Below, piece after piece: positions 16,857 to 26,400 of a DNA stretch of 43,376 nt. Position 1 is the stretch's first letter; every line of letters starts with the position of its first letter. Under the pieces are notes generated by a model. The model made no database searches, was not told where the DNA came from, and saw nothing but the letters and a program-made list of their open reading frames with translations. This stretch comes from Promethearchaeia archaeon. GTDB taxonomy: Archaea > Asgardarchaeota > Lokiarchaeia > Sigyniarchaeales > SOKP01. A program made the translations under genes and the position numbers. The stretch spans positions 1 through 43,376 of the forward strand of contig JAHQWP010000064.1 in the NCBI GenBank assembly GCA_029856235.1, read 5' to 3'.

Positions 16857-17336
16857 GGAGATAATATAACTATAAAGGTCAATTCTAATTGCATCCCATA
16901 AATTAGCAAAAGATAAATTTAATAAAGCATTTTTTTAAAATAATCATCAATAAAATATTGATTATTTATTGAATTACTAAATAAATTTACCGATCATATT
17001 AATACTCTAAAAGTTTTAATCGAATAAGTAAATACGCCAAAATTTATCATCATTTAAGTGAAATACTAAAAAAATTCAATCAAAAAAAAAAATTAATCAA
17101 ATTATTAAACTAAAATAATTATCCAAACTTATAACGATATACAGGAAGAAGATTCAAAAATCAAGCTCAATAAAGATAAATATAATTATCTCAAAAGATA
17201 AAACATTCAAAACTCTAGTTAGGAATTATCAATTTTGCATTAGACACTGTCTATTAGTGAGATTTTACTTCTTTTTATAAGTTCATAATTAATTTTGGTT
17301 TTATTAACAAATAGAAATAACAAATGAAAATAGGGA
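16857..17336. other. 480-nt AT-rich gap before dnaG
   Basis: Very AT-rich, with many A-runs and short open frames only. No tRNA, hairpin of note or conserved protein is visible. The last 100 bp should contain the dnaG promoter. Confidence 0.5.
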
Positions 17337-18518
17337 GTGATTAAAATTACCACAAATAATGTAGATTTTACTACTAAATATGTTATCGAAGTAAAATTTA
17401 AAATAAAAGGCGTAGTCGAGAAATCAGACATAGTTGGAGCAGTTTTTGGACAAACAGAGGGGCTTCTCTTAGATTTAGATTTAAGGGATCTTCAAAAATC
17501 TGGAAGAATCGGTCGAATTGAGGTTGATAATGAATCCAAGGAAGGAGTTTCCGAAGGAATCATTAAAATCCCTTCTAGCTTAACTCGTAGAGAAACTGCT
17601 CTGTTGGCTGCAACGGTTGAAACTGTTTCTCGCGTGGGTCCGTGTGAGGCTGAAATCAAATTATTGGATATTCGGGATGTTAGAGAAACTAAACGTAAAA
17701 AAATAATTGAGCGCGCCGCGGAATTATTAAAAAATTGGGATCAGAATTCTTTAGAACCTAGTGAAATAGAAGAACAAATGGATACAGACATCAAACTTGG
17801 AGAAATAACTTCTTGGGGCCCAGAAAACTTACCTGCAGGTCCGGAGGTTGAATCTAGTTCCGAATTAATAATTGTTGAAGGTCGAGCGGATGTTCTAAAC
17901 CTATTACGAATAGGAGTTAAAAACACTGTAGCAGTTCAGGGCACTCAAGTACCAAAATCAGTTATAAATTTAATAAAAACAAAAAGCTCTGTTATTGCGT
18001 TCTTGGATGGTGACAGAGGAGGCCAAATTATTTTAAATGAACTCTTACAAGTAACAAAACTAGATTATATCGCTCGAGCACCGGAAGGTTCAGAAGTGGA
18101 AGAACTTACTCGTAAGCAAATGATTAAAGCTCTCCAAAACAAAAAACCCACAAGAGCTAGGCATATTCCTATTCCTAAGGTTAAAAAAGCAATTTCAGGC
18201 AAGGATGATTTATTCCAAAAACTTATGAAGAAGTTAAAAGTAAAAAATCAAAAGGTAATAAAGGAAAGCCTTGAAAAAATAGAACCCGGACATAGCATAG
18301 GATTAAATAAGAGTTTAGAGAAATTATTCGAAATTCCCGTTGGAGAAGTCTTTGAAAAAATTAAAGAATACAAAGAAACACAGTTTCTCATAATTGATGG
18401 AATTTTAACCAAACGATTAATTACACTTTTAGTGCCTATGAAAATCAAATTTATTGCTTGTAAAAATAAGGAAGAAGAGCTTAGAGTTCCGTCAGAGATC
18501 ACAATTTTCCTTTTTTAA
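17337..18518 (+). CDS. dnaG: archaeal DnaG primase-like protein
   Basis: This 393-residue protein is the archaeal DnaG, with an N-terminal archaeal-specific domain (about 1-170) and a Toprim domain: the catalytic Glu in IVEGRAD (181 region) and the metal-binding FLDGDRGG (222-229), then YIARAPEGSEVEELTRKQ. Archaeal DnaG is chiefly known as a core component of the RNA exosome, where it binds Csl4 and prefers adenine-rich RNA, and it has primase activity in some species. The start is a GTG at 17337 downstream of an AGGGAG-like purine run. Transcribed alone on the plus strand. Confidence 0.94.
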   Translation: MIKITTNNVDFTTKYVIEVKFKIKGVVEKSDIVGAVFGQTEGLLLDLDLRDLQKSGRIGRIEVDNESKEGVSEGIIKIPSSLTRRETALLAATVETVSRVGPCEAEIKLLDIRDVRETKRKKIIERAAELLKNWDQNSLEPSEIEEQMDTDIKLGEITSWGPENLPAGPEVESSSELIIVEGRADVLNLLRIGVKNTVAVQGTQVPKSVINLIKTKSSVIAFLDGDRGGQIILNELLQVTKLDYIARAPEGSEVEELTRKQMIKALQNKKPTRARHIPIPKVKKAISGKDDLFQKLMKKLKVKNQKVIKESLEKIEPGHSIGLNKSLEKLFEIPVGEVFEKIKEYKETQFLIIDGILTKRLITLLVPMKIKFIACKNKEEELRVPSEITIFLF

Positions 18519-18568
18519 AATATATACTTCTTTAATTAAAATCCTTTCTTCTTTTTAACCTCTAATTT

Positions 18569-18991
18569 TTAGTTTTCTTTTTTACAATTAACATTAATCG
18601 GTAAACCCTTCGTGATTGAATTTGTAATAATACAATATTCTAAAAATTCTTTCACACACTTATTAATCTCTTTATCAGAACTAGCCTCTTTCGGTATAAA
18701 GTTCAAATCGACATCTATATTTACTAACTTTAGAAACATTTTCGGTCCTGTGTGAGATAATTCTCCCTCTACTATTACCTTAAGTGCTTCCAGCTCTATT
18801 TTGTTCTTCCGTAGACAGTAAATAAAGGTCGTACCTAAGCAGCCTCCTATTCCAATTAATAAATACTCCACTGCACTTGGACCGAGATCTGTCCCGTGAA
18901 ACGAAACTGGTTCGTCGACATTTAAATCTTTAAAATTTCTTGCAGAAGCTTTAAAATGAAGATCTTTAGTATAATCTAATAATACTTTCAT
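18569..18991 (-). CDS. OsmC/Ohr-family peroxiredoxin-like protein
   Basis: This 140-residue protein has the OsmC fold signature: N-terminal beta strands, GPSAVEYLLIGIGGCLGTTFIYCLRKNKIELEALKV with the first redox Cys in GGCLG (about residue 50), and a second Cys in the C-terminal helix EYCIITNSITKGLPI. OsmC/Ohr proteins reduce organic hydroperoxides or act on small acyl or thiol compounds. Both cysteines are present. It is the last gene of a minus-strand series with SecE, FtsY, prefoldin, eL20 and aIF6, but function is probably independent. Confidence 0.85.
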   Translation of the reverse strand: MKVLLDYTKDLHFKASARNFKDLNVDEPVSFHGTDLGPSAVEYLLIGIGGCLGTTFIYCLRKNKIELEALKVIVEGELSHTGPKMFLKLVNIDVDLNFIPKEASSDKEINKCVKEFLEYCIITNSITKGLPINVNCKKEN

Positions 18992-19043
18992 ACCAAACCA
19001 ACGATAAAACCAAATATTTAGAAATAAAAATAATTAAAAGACT

Positions 19044-19295
19044 CTAACGAATTCCCAAAACGGAATTAACAAGAGTCCAAATTAACTGAATAACATAGGA
19101 TAAGACTCCCAATATTAAAATTCCAATTGCACATATCTTGAATACAAGTAAATAATCTTTTCTTCCTGGTTTATTCGCTATTTTTATTATTCTTTTAGCA
19201 TTTTGAAAAAAGACACCCATACGCTCGTAAAAGGATAATTTCTTACCTTTATCGTATTTTGTATATTTATCATATCCGGGGTAATTATCTGACAC
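19044..19295 (-). CDS. secE: SecE/Sec61-gamma translocon subunit
   Basis: This 83-residue protein has a hydrophilic N-terminus, an amphipathic helix containing FFQNAKRIIKIANKPGRKDYLLVFKI, the SecE/Sec61-gamma hallmark, and one C-terminal membrane helix (IGILILGVLSYVIQLIW). It clamps the SecY channel. The N-terminal extension of about 20 polar residues makes it longer than many archaeal SecE proteins of about 60 residues. It lies immediately downstream of ftsY on the same strand, both acting in protein export. Confidence 0.9.
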   Translation of the reverse strand: MSDNYPGYDKYTKYDKGKKLSFYERMGVFFQNAKRIIKIANKPGRKDYLLVFKICAIGILILGVLSYVIQLIWTLVNSVLGIR

Positions 19296-19352
19296 AATTA
19301 AATTAAAAATAAATATTTAAAAAATTTAACTGTTCAATGGAATTTTTTTTTT

Positions 19353-20267
19353 CTATTCTTCTCTAAGGTCAAGAATGTTTGATATGAATAACTCTCTGTT
19401 GAACGGTTCTATATCGTCGTAGCCTTGTCCTATTCCTACAAAAAGAATTGGTTTTTTAGTTTCGTAAGATATAGATAATGCTGCCCCTCCCTTGGCATCA
19501 GCATCAAATTTGGTAAGGATATTTGCGTCGATTCCAATTTCATTATTGAACTCCTTAGCTTGTGTCAAAGCATCGTTTCCTGCTAAACTATCCCCAACGA
19601 ACAATGTTAAATCAGGTTCAGCCACCCTTACAATCTTTTGCATTTCTCTCATCAAATTTTTATTACTTACTTGTCTACCAGCTGTATCCACTAATACGAC
19701 ATTAATATTTTTTGCTTTTGCATGTTGCACAGCATCGTAGGCAACACTCGCGGGATCTGATTTATATTCATGCTTGATAACTTTAATTCCAATGTTTTGC
19801 ATGTGATATGATAGCTGTTCGATTGCTGCAGCTCGAAATGTATCTGCAGCCGCAGCTACAGAAGAAATATTATTCTTTTTTAGATAATGTGCGATTTTAG
19901 CAATTGTGGTAGTTTTACCCGTTCCGTTAACCCCTAGAAAACATATTATATATGGACTACTAGTTTTGTTCTTCTTTCTAATTTCTTCTAATAAATCAAT
20001 ATCTCTCTCTGGCGTTAAAATTTCCGTAATCACATCTTTTAAAATTCCGAAAAGTAATTTACTTTTTGATGTTAGTCTACTTATCTGTTCACCTTTAAGA
20101 GATACTCTTATGTTTTGACACAGAATATCAGCTGTTTCAGTAGCCACATCATTTCCTATCAATAGTAAATTCAATTCATTTAACGCACCCTCTAGGTTTT
20201 CGGAAGATAAAGTTTTTTTAACGAAAACAGAGAATACATTACTTAATTTCTTCATTCGTTTAACCAC
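19353..20267 (-). CDS. ftsY: signal recognition particle receptor FtsY
   Basis: This 304-residue SRP-family GTPase has a short N domain, the P-loop GVNGTGKTTT (about 112-121), the insertion-box DTFRAAAIEQL, DTAGRQ (G3), TKFDADAKGG (G4) and a closing GIGQGYDDIEPFN. It docks SRP-ribosome complexes at the membrane and passes them to SecYE. The N-terminal acidic A domain of bacterial FtsY is absent, as usual in archaea with short forms. The GTG at 20267 is used here; an ATG at 20255 is an alternative. It follows pfdA in a conserved archaeal gene order. Confidence 0.95.
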   Translation of the reverse strand: MVKRMKKLSNVFSVFVKKTLSSENLEGALNELNLLLIGNDVATETADILCQNIRVSLKGEQISRLTSKSKLLFGILKDVITEILTPERDIDLLEEIRKKNKTSSPYIICFLGVNGTGKTTTIAKIAHYLKKNNISSVAAAADTFRAAAIEQLSYHMQNIGIKVIKHEYKSDPASVAYDAVQHAKAKNINVVLVDTAGRQVSNKNLMREMQKIVRVAEPDLTLFVGDSLAGNDALTQAKEFNNEIGIDANILTKFDADAKGGAALSISYETKKPILFVGIGQGYDDIEPFNRELFISNILDLREE

Positions 20268-20308
20268 TTAAAGTGAAAATCAATTATATCTTAAAAAAAG
20301 TGTTTTAA

Positions 20309-20725
20309 TTATTGTTGAGTCATTCTACTTTGAAGCATTTGATTCATGCTTTGAAGATTTAAATCTAAATTAAAAATTCTTTCTTGGAGAAATTTTAACT
20401 GTGTATTGTGTTGGTCAATAAGCTTTGAAATGAATTCAATGGCTTCTTCAACGGTTTTTTCGATTATCGTGTCATTTTTTACATATACAAGAACTTTTTT
20501 TGTGTCCTTAATTGTTGCTTTAATGCTAGTTAGACCCCCAATTGGGACCAAAATTTCATCATTTTCGTTGACACCTTCTTTAAGATTATCTAAAGTTAGC
20601 TTCGTTGTGTATAAATTCCCAAGAGAAGCGTTTATTATTTCAAATTGACCCTGAAACATTTCTCTCTGTTCTTTAATATACCGATATTGGCTTAATTGTT
20701 GTTCTAAATTTGGATTATTTTCCAT
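20309..20725 (-). CDS. pfdA: prefoldin subunit alpha
   Basis: About 138 residues with two long coiled-coil helices flanking a beta-hairpin region (ENDEILVPIGGLTSIKATIKDTKKVLVYVKNDTIIEKTVEEAIEF), the alpha-class prefoldin pattern with its characteristic PIGG. Prefoldin is a hexameric jellyfish-shaped chaperone that holds unfolded proteins for the chaperonin. The order eL20 - pfdA - ftsY is widely conserved in archaea. The ATG at 20725 is preferred to a TTG three codons upstream. Confidence 0.92.
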   Translation of the reverse strand: MENNPNLEQQLSQYRYIKEQREMFQGQFEIINASLGNLYTTKLTLDNLKEGVNENDEILVPIGGLTSIKATIKDTKKVLVYVKNDTIIEKTVEEAIEFISKLIDQHNTQLKFLQERIFNLDLNLQSMNQMLQSRMTQQ

Positions 20726-20754
20726 ATTAATCAATATTAGTTGTAAATAGTTTT

Positions 20755-20982
20755 CTAATTAGATAACTCTCTAATCAAATAATCTTGACTCTCTTCCGGA
20801 GTTATTTCTTTTATTTCTTGAATAGTTATTTGCCTTCTAAGAATACCTATGCTTGTAATCTGAGTCAACGCTTTTTCTAAAGCATCTTTCTCTTTTAAAG
20901 CTCGAACTTCTTTACGAAATAAATATTTTTTGTACTTTTTTCTATAAGTACCGATAATCCGATAAATTTTAATCTCTGACAT
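20755..20982 (-). CDS. rpl18a: large-subunit ribosomal protein eL20 (L18a/LX)
   Basis: This 75-residue basic protein begins MSEIKIYRIIGTYRKKYKKYLFRKEVRA and has a second strand-helix unit typical of archaeal LX, the half-length homologue of eukaryotic eL20/L18a. It binds the large ribosomal subunit. It lies between aIF6 and prefoldin alpha, its standard archaeal location, which supports the call despite the short length. Confidence 0.93.
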   Translation of the reverse strand: MSEIKIYRIIGTYRKKYKKYLFRKEVRALKEKDALEKALTQITSIGILRRQITIQEIKEITPEESQDYLIRELSN

Positions 20983-21089
20983 AAGTTTTCAATTCCTGAG
21001 AATCCACTTAGGTAAAATTGATAATTATTTTAAAAATATTAAATTTTGCTTTTTTATTGGACAATAATACAACGCTAAAGCAATAAGCT

Positions 21090-21770
21090 TTATAACCTTA
21101 ACACATTAGTCAAACGCATCATCTCAGGACCGGTACAATTATTTCCAAATATGCCGCTCTGATCATTAACCACTACTCCTGAAGAGAGGTACGGAATTCC
21201 TCTATTAACTGTTGATACATCTGTTTCCTCTACTTTTAAAATATCTGAAATTATCTCAATCTCTTCGTCTGTTGTTAAAGGATGCACTAGACAACCGTTA
21301 TTGTTTGTAACTGAAACCGATCCCGGAAGATTATGATCTACAAATTTATAGACAACCGTATCAACTTTTAACGTATCTTCAATGAAATCTTTATGATCCT
21401 TTAAAAAAGAAGATATAATAGCCCCTTTATCGTTACATAATATTAAATTTCCAAAAGCGTTATCCAATGAGTCAAGAACCCCGATTTGATAATCGCTATT
21501 TAACTCTTTTGAGTACATTTTTAATTGTTGAAGTTCTTCATCTCTAATAATATGGGGTACAATCATTCCATATTTATTACTTGCAGTATACACCCCAATT
21601 AAATTGGAATTATTAATCGAAATAGGATATAAAGGCTCTTTGAATATACTTTTAATTTTTTCAACAGCTGGTTTAAGCAGAATGGATGGGTATAAACCAA
21701 ATGAATTATTAACCGTTAAGTAGACGCCTACTGAGTTCTTTCCGAATAACTGGTACTTTAAAATCGTCAT
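21090..21770 (-). CDS. eif6: translation initiation factor aIF6
   Basis: This 226-residue protein shows the five-fold pentein pseudo-repeats of IF6: units containing GVYLTVNNSFGLYP, IGVYTASNKYGMIVPH, FGNLILCNDKGAIIS, GSVSVTNNNGCLVHP and SSGVVVNDQSGIFGNNCTG. aIF6 binds the large ribosomal subunit and blocks premature joining of the small one. It is normally directly downstream of eL31 in archaeal genomes; here about 11 kb of unrelated DNA intervenes. Confidence 0.95.
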   Translation of the reverse strand: MTILKYQLFGKNSVGVYLTVNNSFGLYPSILLKPAVEKIKSIFKEPLYPISINNSNLIGVYTASNKYGMIVPHIIRDEELQQLKMYSKELNSDYQIGVLDSLDNAFGNLILCNDKGAIISSFLKDHKDFIEDTLKVDTVVYKFVDHNLPGSVSVTNNNGCLVHPLTTDEEIEIISDILKVEETDVSTVNRGIPYLSSGVVVNDQSGIFGNNCTGPEMMRLTNVLRL

Positions 21771-22049
21771 TTAATAAAACTAAGAAAATTATTATGTGAT
21801 GGATAAAGTTCTAAACCATAAATATTTTATTAAAAATGCGTAGGTTAAATGAACCTATTATTAGTCATTACTAATCTCGTACTTAGCTCACTTCTATCTA
21901 AATTCATAGTTAACCTTTATTAACAAAGTATACTCAATTATTATCTATGATAAATTGGATTATAAATTGGATTATTGCCGAGTACTAAAAAATAACATTT
22001 TTCTTTATTTTCTAAATCTACCATAACTTCTTAACAAATAAAAAAAAGG

Positions 22050-22298
22050 TTAGTAAAACTTGAATTGACGCCATTTTTTACAATTAATAGAATAATACGT
22101 TCTAACATTGCAGAATTTCCATAAAAGTTCACAAGTGGCTTTAAGCTGCGTGTTTTGTCGTTTTTTAAACGAATTTCTATAGTCGTAGTCGTTCTTGATG
22201 GTCGATCTTAGTAATACGATAGAAGAATCGATCTTTTTTTTGTCTAAGTGTATGATCTCCCTAGACGAAATCTTATCCTTCACGAGTAGTAATTGCAC
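22050..22298 (-). CDS. short hypothetical protein, doubtful
   Basis: A GTG-started minus-strand frame of 82 codons, rich in Lys, Ser and Ile, with a central KKRQNTQLKATCELLWKFCN. I recognise no family. The frame is open 15 codons further upstream, so the start is uncertain. It lies at the edge of the GC-rich island, just after the 139-residue orphan on the same strand, and may be a fragment. Confidence 0.3.
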   Translation of the reverse strand: MQLLLVKDKISSREIIHLDKKKIDSSIVLLRSTIKNDYDYRNSFKKRQNTQLKATCELLWKFCNVRTYYSINCKKWRQFKFY

Positions 22299-22367
22299 AG
22301 GTTTAATTTTGATAGATCGATAATATTTGCAGCAAAAAATCTTACTTCTTCCGCTTCACAGCTCATG

Positions 22368-22787
22368 TTACATTACTCTCCATTTTTTCTGATATTCGAT
22401 AGAGGTATATTCTAAACTTCGTAACTCTTCTTCGGTAGCTTTCATGACGCACTCGATCCAGTCTTTAAACTCCTCGTACTCCATAGCCCCGGCGGTTAAA
22501 CTCTCAAAGGCGAGTCCTTCCCGAATCACTAACCATTCGTCCCCCGCGTTAATTTGGTTGATAAAGCACAAATCTTGAAAGTAAAAGGGTTGTCCAAGAA
22601 TCCAATTTCCTTGAGTCAAAAGGTCGTATAACTCCTCGATTGACTCGCACTCGTAAAAATCTTGTTCGGTGAGAGGCGGTTCAAACGCACAAATATCGTT
22701 TGCGTCTCCCGATCCTCTCTGTCGAATCCACGCGTTTTGTTGGGCTATGCTAAGCCATATTTCGACTCTTGAACTTTGTAAGCTCAT
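22368..22787 (-). CDS. orphan acidic protein of 139 aa, GC-rich gene
   Basis: This acidic protein of 139 residues is rich in aromatic residues (six Trp) and in Glu. It starts MSLQSSRVEIWLSIAQQNAW and has segments SIEELYDLLTQGNWILGQPFYF and EEFKDWIECVMKATEEELRSL. No membrane helix, signal peptide or known motif is visible. Its DNA is about half GC by eye against about one third in the flanking housekeeping genes, which points to foreign origin. The ATG is preceded by an A-rich leader and a TATA-like element near 22825. Together with the PCNA-like gene it may belong to a virus or plasmid-derived segment; function is unknown. Confidence 0.65.
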   Translation of the reverse strand: MSLQSSRVEIWLSIAQQNAWIRQRGSGDANDICAFEPPLTEQDFYECESIEELYDLLTQGNWILGQPFYFQDLCFINQINAGDEWLVIREGLAFESLTAGAMEYEEFKDWIECVMKATEEELRSLEYTSIEYQKKWRVM

Positions 22788-23021
22788 TTTTTTTTCTCAC
22801 TTTTTTTTTGGTTTTGATACATATAAAACGGAAATTATCGAATAAATAATATTAGAGTGCTAAGGTTTACTGAATAACGGACTACATGAAATAAAGCAAT
22901 TAAACAAGGTAATACTATTGTATTTCGCGAAGCCCTTATTATCTTCAGTCAATCCTTTTAATCTGTGAAGGTAGAAATAAATAATTAAAAAAAGAGGAAA
23001 AAAATAAATTTATATTTGGTC

Positions 23022-23390
23022 TTACTCGTCTTCGTCATCGGTAGGTTCAAAATCGTCTTCAAAATCATCTTCTTCTGTTTCGGTAGGTTCAAAATCTTCG
23101 TCGTCGTCGTCTTCATCTTCTTTTCGGGGAGCGAGATAATAATCCATTTCCGCGTTCGAAAGTTTTTTAAAAGTTATTTGCGTCTTAAAAGGTTGACTTG
23201 ACTTGAGCGAAAAGGATATCTTGTCTTTTGGGTTTACTACGTTGCAAAATTCTTTGATCAGTCTTAAAAAAGTAAGCGAATAATAACCCACGCATTGTTT
23301 AGTGTCCAAAATCTCTTCGTCTGCGATTCGTTCTTTCTCTACTTCCGAATCTAAAAGTAAAGTATCCTTTAAGAAATTTAACCTCGGCAA
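23022..23390 (-). CDS. PCNA-like sliding clamp C-terminal fragment with acidic repeat tail
   Basis: Residues about 36-89 match the C-terminal half of domain 2 of PCNA: YYSLTFLRLIKEF, KISFSLKSSQPFKTQITFKKL and the hallmark YYLAPR at 84-89. An acidic tail (91-122) with two DFEPT repeats follows, which normal PCNA lacks. The frame is open for 50 more codons upstream (to 23540) but shows no plausible start except the TTG at 23390, and reads SFGSSEIEYEKDD up to about 23432, still PCNA-like. Beyond that the sequence becomes the head of the opposite-strand giant frame. The gene is therefore probably 5'-truncated: a full clamp has about 245 residues. GC-rich like its neighbour; possibly viral. Confidence 0.6.
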   Translation of the reverse strand: MPRLNFLKDTLLLDSEVEKERIADEEILDTKQCVGYYSLTFLRLIKEFCNVVNPKDKISFSLKSSQPFKTQITFKKLSNAEMDYYLAPRKEDEDDDDEDFEPTETEEDDFEDDFEPTDDEDE

Positions 23391-23498
23391 ATCGTCTTTT
23401 TCGTATTCGATCTCTGAACTTCCAAAGCTTACGCAATTGCTGCACCTCCAGACGACGATCGGTGTTGGGGGACATCTAACACAAACCTCCCTGGATTT

Positions 23499-26400
23499 GT
23501 GGACTATCTCGCAGGTAACATTAAATTTGACTACGACTTCTTACCTAAGAGCGTAAACCCAGATTTAATGACGGGATTAGACTTCGATTACCACAACCTA
23601 GACTATTTTATGGTAACAAGCGAATTGTACTCATACACGGGGGCGAGTCTAGATTACACTTTCACGGAAGAATCTGACTATCCATACAACCCCGACGAAG
23701 TTATTTCGAAGTTGTTAGGTTCAACCTATATAATAACATCACAAAATACTCTAGGATACCTAACCGCAGACATTGCCGAACGAACGGGTGGTGCGCTAGA
23801 TTCTATAAAGGTTACGTGCGTTGACACTGTACCGCAATACATTTTCGCGAAGACAGACAAAACCACGCCTCATTCTCCTTTGTTTGGGCCAACAATTGTA
23901 AGTTCTGAAAGGTACAGCCAACTAAGTGACCGTACCAAATTTGGGTACCTTTACGTAGATGTAGCAGCCTCCGAATCTCCAGAAACTATAGGGATTAACT
24001 CTAGAGACCTTTCTAACCTTGAAAGGAAGTTCTACTCGGCAAAGGTACCGTTAGCAGATATGCTCGGATCGTTTAATTACCCAATTGAGACCGTAACTCT
24101 GTATAAAGTGAAGGATCAGAACGTTTTTACCTTATCTGAAGACAGTGATAGCATTAATTACGGTCCTGGAGAAATATTAGATTCTGTTGATCTGGATGCG
24201 TCAGACTACGAGATTCCCGAAGGACTTCAAAATCTGTATTTCTACGAGCCTTTAGACGTACTCATCAACGGTCCAGCTCCCGATTTACCTTCTTACGCAA
24301 TTCCTACTTACCAATACGAAGAAGAAGGTTTGGTTTATTACATGGTTGAGATAAAGATAGCAAAAGTTATCCCCGACGACGGCAACTTGTCCGAGGAACA
24401 ACAAAGAAACTTGGTTGCTCAAGCTACGATGTACCCAATATTAGATTACTTCGACCAATACACTTTTGCCGCCACTACGGCTGACATGATCGCGGAGATA
24501 GGGTACACGGAAATATTGACTCTCTCTTCAACTTTATTTACCGCCCTTGCCCTTGCGTTTGTTACCGTAGCCGTCAAAGGCGCTCAAGCACTCGCTACTT
24601 CGTATCGCGCAATACCTGCAACGGTAGCGCTTATGGTAGCGGATTTCGCGAAGCAATGCGTTATCAACGTGCCCCTTCAAATAGCTGGCGAGATGTTCGA
24701 AGAGGTAATGATCGATAGTTTCGTGGAAACCTACTTTGAAAGCATAGCCCGGGAGTTAGGGTGGTCGGAAGGCTTAGGACGGTTATTATCCATGCTAGTA
24801 ACGACTCTAAGAGAAACGAAAATGTTTGGAATTTTCAACCTAGGATCGGATAGCAACGTTGACATCGACAACCAATTAGAGAACCCAATAGAACAAATCT
24901 TAACTCATCCGGAAATTATGTCTGAGCTTTCCCAACGCATCGCAGAGTACCAGAGCGAGCACGGTACCTTCAAGACTATCAGGTTCTTGCGCGAAAATGA
25001 GGCTTGGTTTAAGGAAATGGAGTCAGAGCTCGAGTTAGTCCCCGATACACGCGTCACTGCGCTGGAGAAAGCCAAGATTGTCGCCTCCGGAATCTTAGCG
25101 GGACTTTCGCTGTTCGTTCCGGGACTACACCTTCAAAAGTTTGCCATGTATGGTTTTAGCCCTATTCTCGAGCTTATTAGCAACAAACTACCGGGATTAG
25201 GAAAACCAGGAACGACCACCGCTTGGCGAGCCGCCGTAAATTATCAGAGGAAACAAAACGAACTTTCGCAAGACATCGACGCTAAGAACGCAAAAATAAT
25301 GGAGGCTAAGAGGGGTCCAGCAGCAGCCGAGGGCTTCGGAGAACTGCTTTTTAACGCGCCTACCGTGTCGTCAATAGGTGCTGGGTACTCGGGACGCGCG
25401 GTCGAATATTTAGTAAACTCAAAAGTAGAAACCTTCGACGCTAATATATACACATCTTTAAGTTCTCAATCTTCATCTCAAGGTTTTTACGCTCCATCAT
25501 TAATAGACCAAGACATTAATACTAAAACAATGCTTTTGGAAAACGAAATAGAAATACTAGAATCACTAACAGATACAAGCATTTTAGAACCAATCTCTCA
25601 AGTTAGGAGTGAATCTAACGATATCGTTTTCTCATTTGAGGGAGAGCAAGAAGGAGCCATGATGTCTGACGAAGTATATTCTTGGGGTGGACGTCTTATT
25701 CCCGTTTCCTCAGTAAACCCTTACAGCACAGATGTAAATACCATGCCTACGATTGGTAAATCTTTACAATTTGCTAGGTCATTGTTTAGGGTTGACGGTT
25801 TAGACCTTAAAAAGCCTACGGTGGGACTTTGGGTTGATGCTACCGGTGACCGTCACATTATAGCCCCCGGAGTAGAATTTACTTCAGTTGTTAACGGAAG
25901 AATAATGATAATAGGAGAGGCCGATGCTAAGTACACGCCTATATTATTAGAACATTTAGGTTACGGTATGGATGTATCTCCCGCCCAATCGTGGAAAACG
26001 GATGTTTCGCAACACATACAGCTTGTTTATGTCGAAGACTTAACCGTCGACGAAAGATTATTATTACCTGTTTATTCAGACGGAGTAAGCTCCATTGCTC
26101 AGTTATCTGAAAACGGTGGTATTAGTAAACACGCTTGGGGCTTGGCTTTTAGACAAAATCTGATCGTACCTCAAGTCAAAATGGACTTTAATTATTTCAA
26201 AGCAATCGAATCGCTATATTACGATTTAATGTCGTCTTTTGAGATTAATTACGAGATAGATAAAAAGAACCCAAGGGATGTAATGTCTATGTTGTCTCGT
26301 TATATACAATTTAATGCCAAGGTTCAGATTGAAGGCATGGATATTTATACTGGAGCAACTGATTCACAGATCACCGATTTCATGTCTGTCATTGACAACA

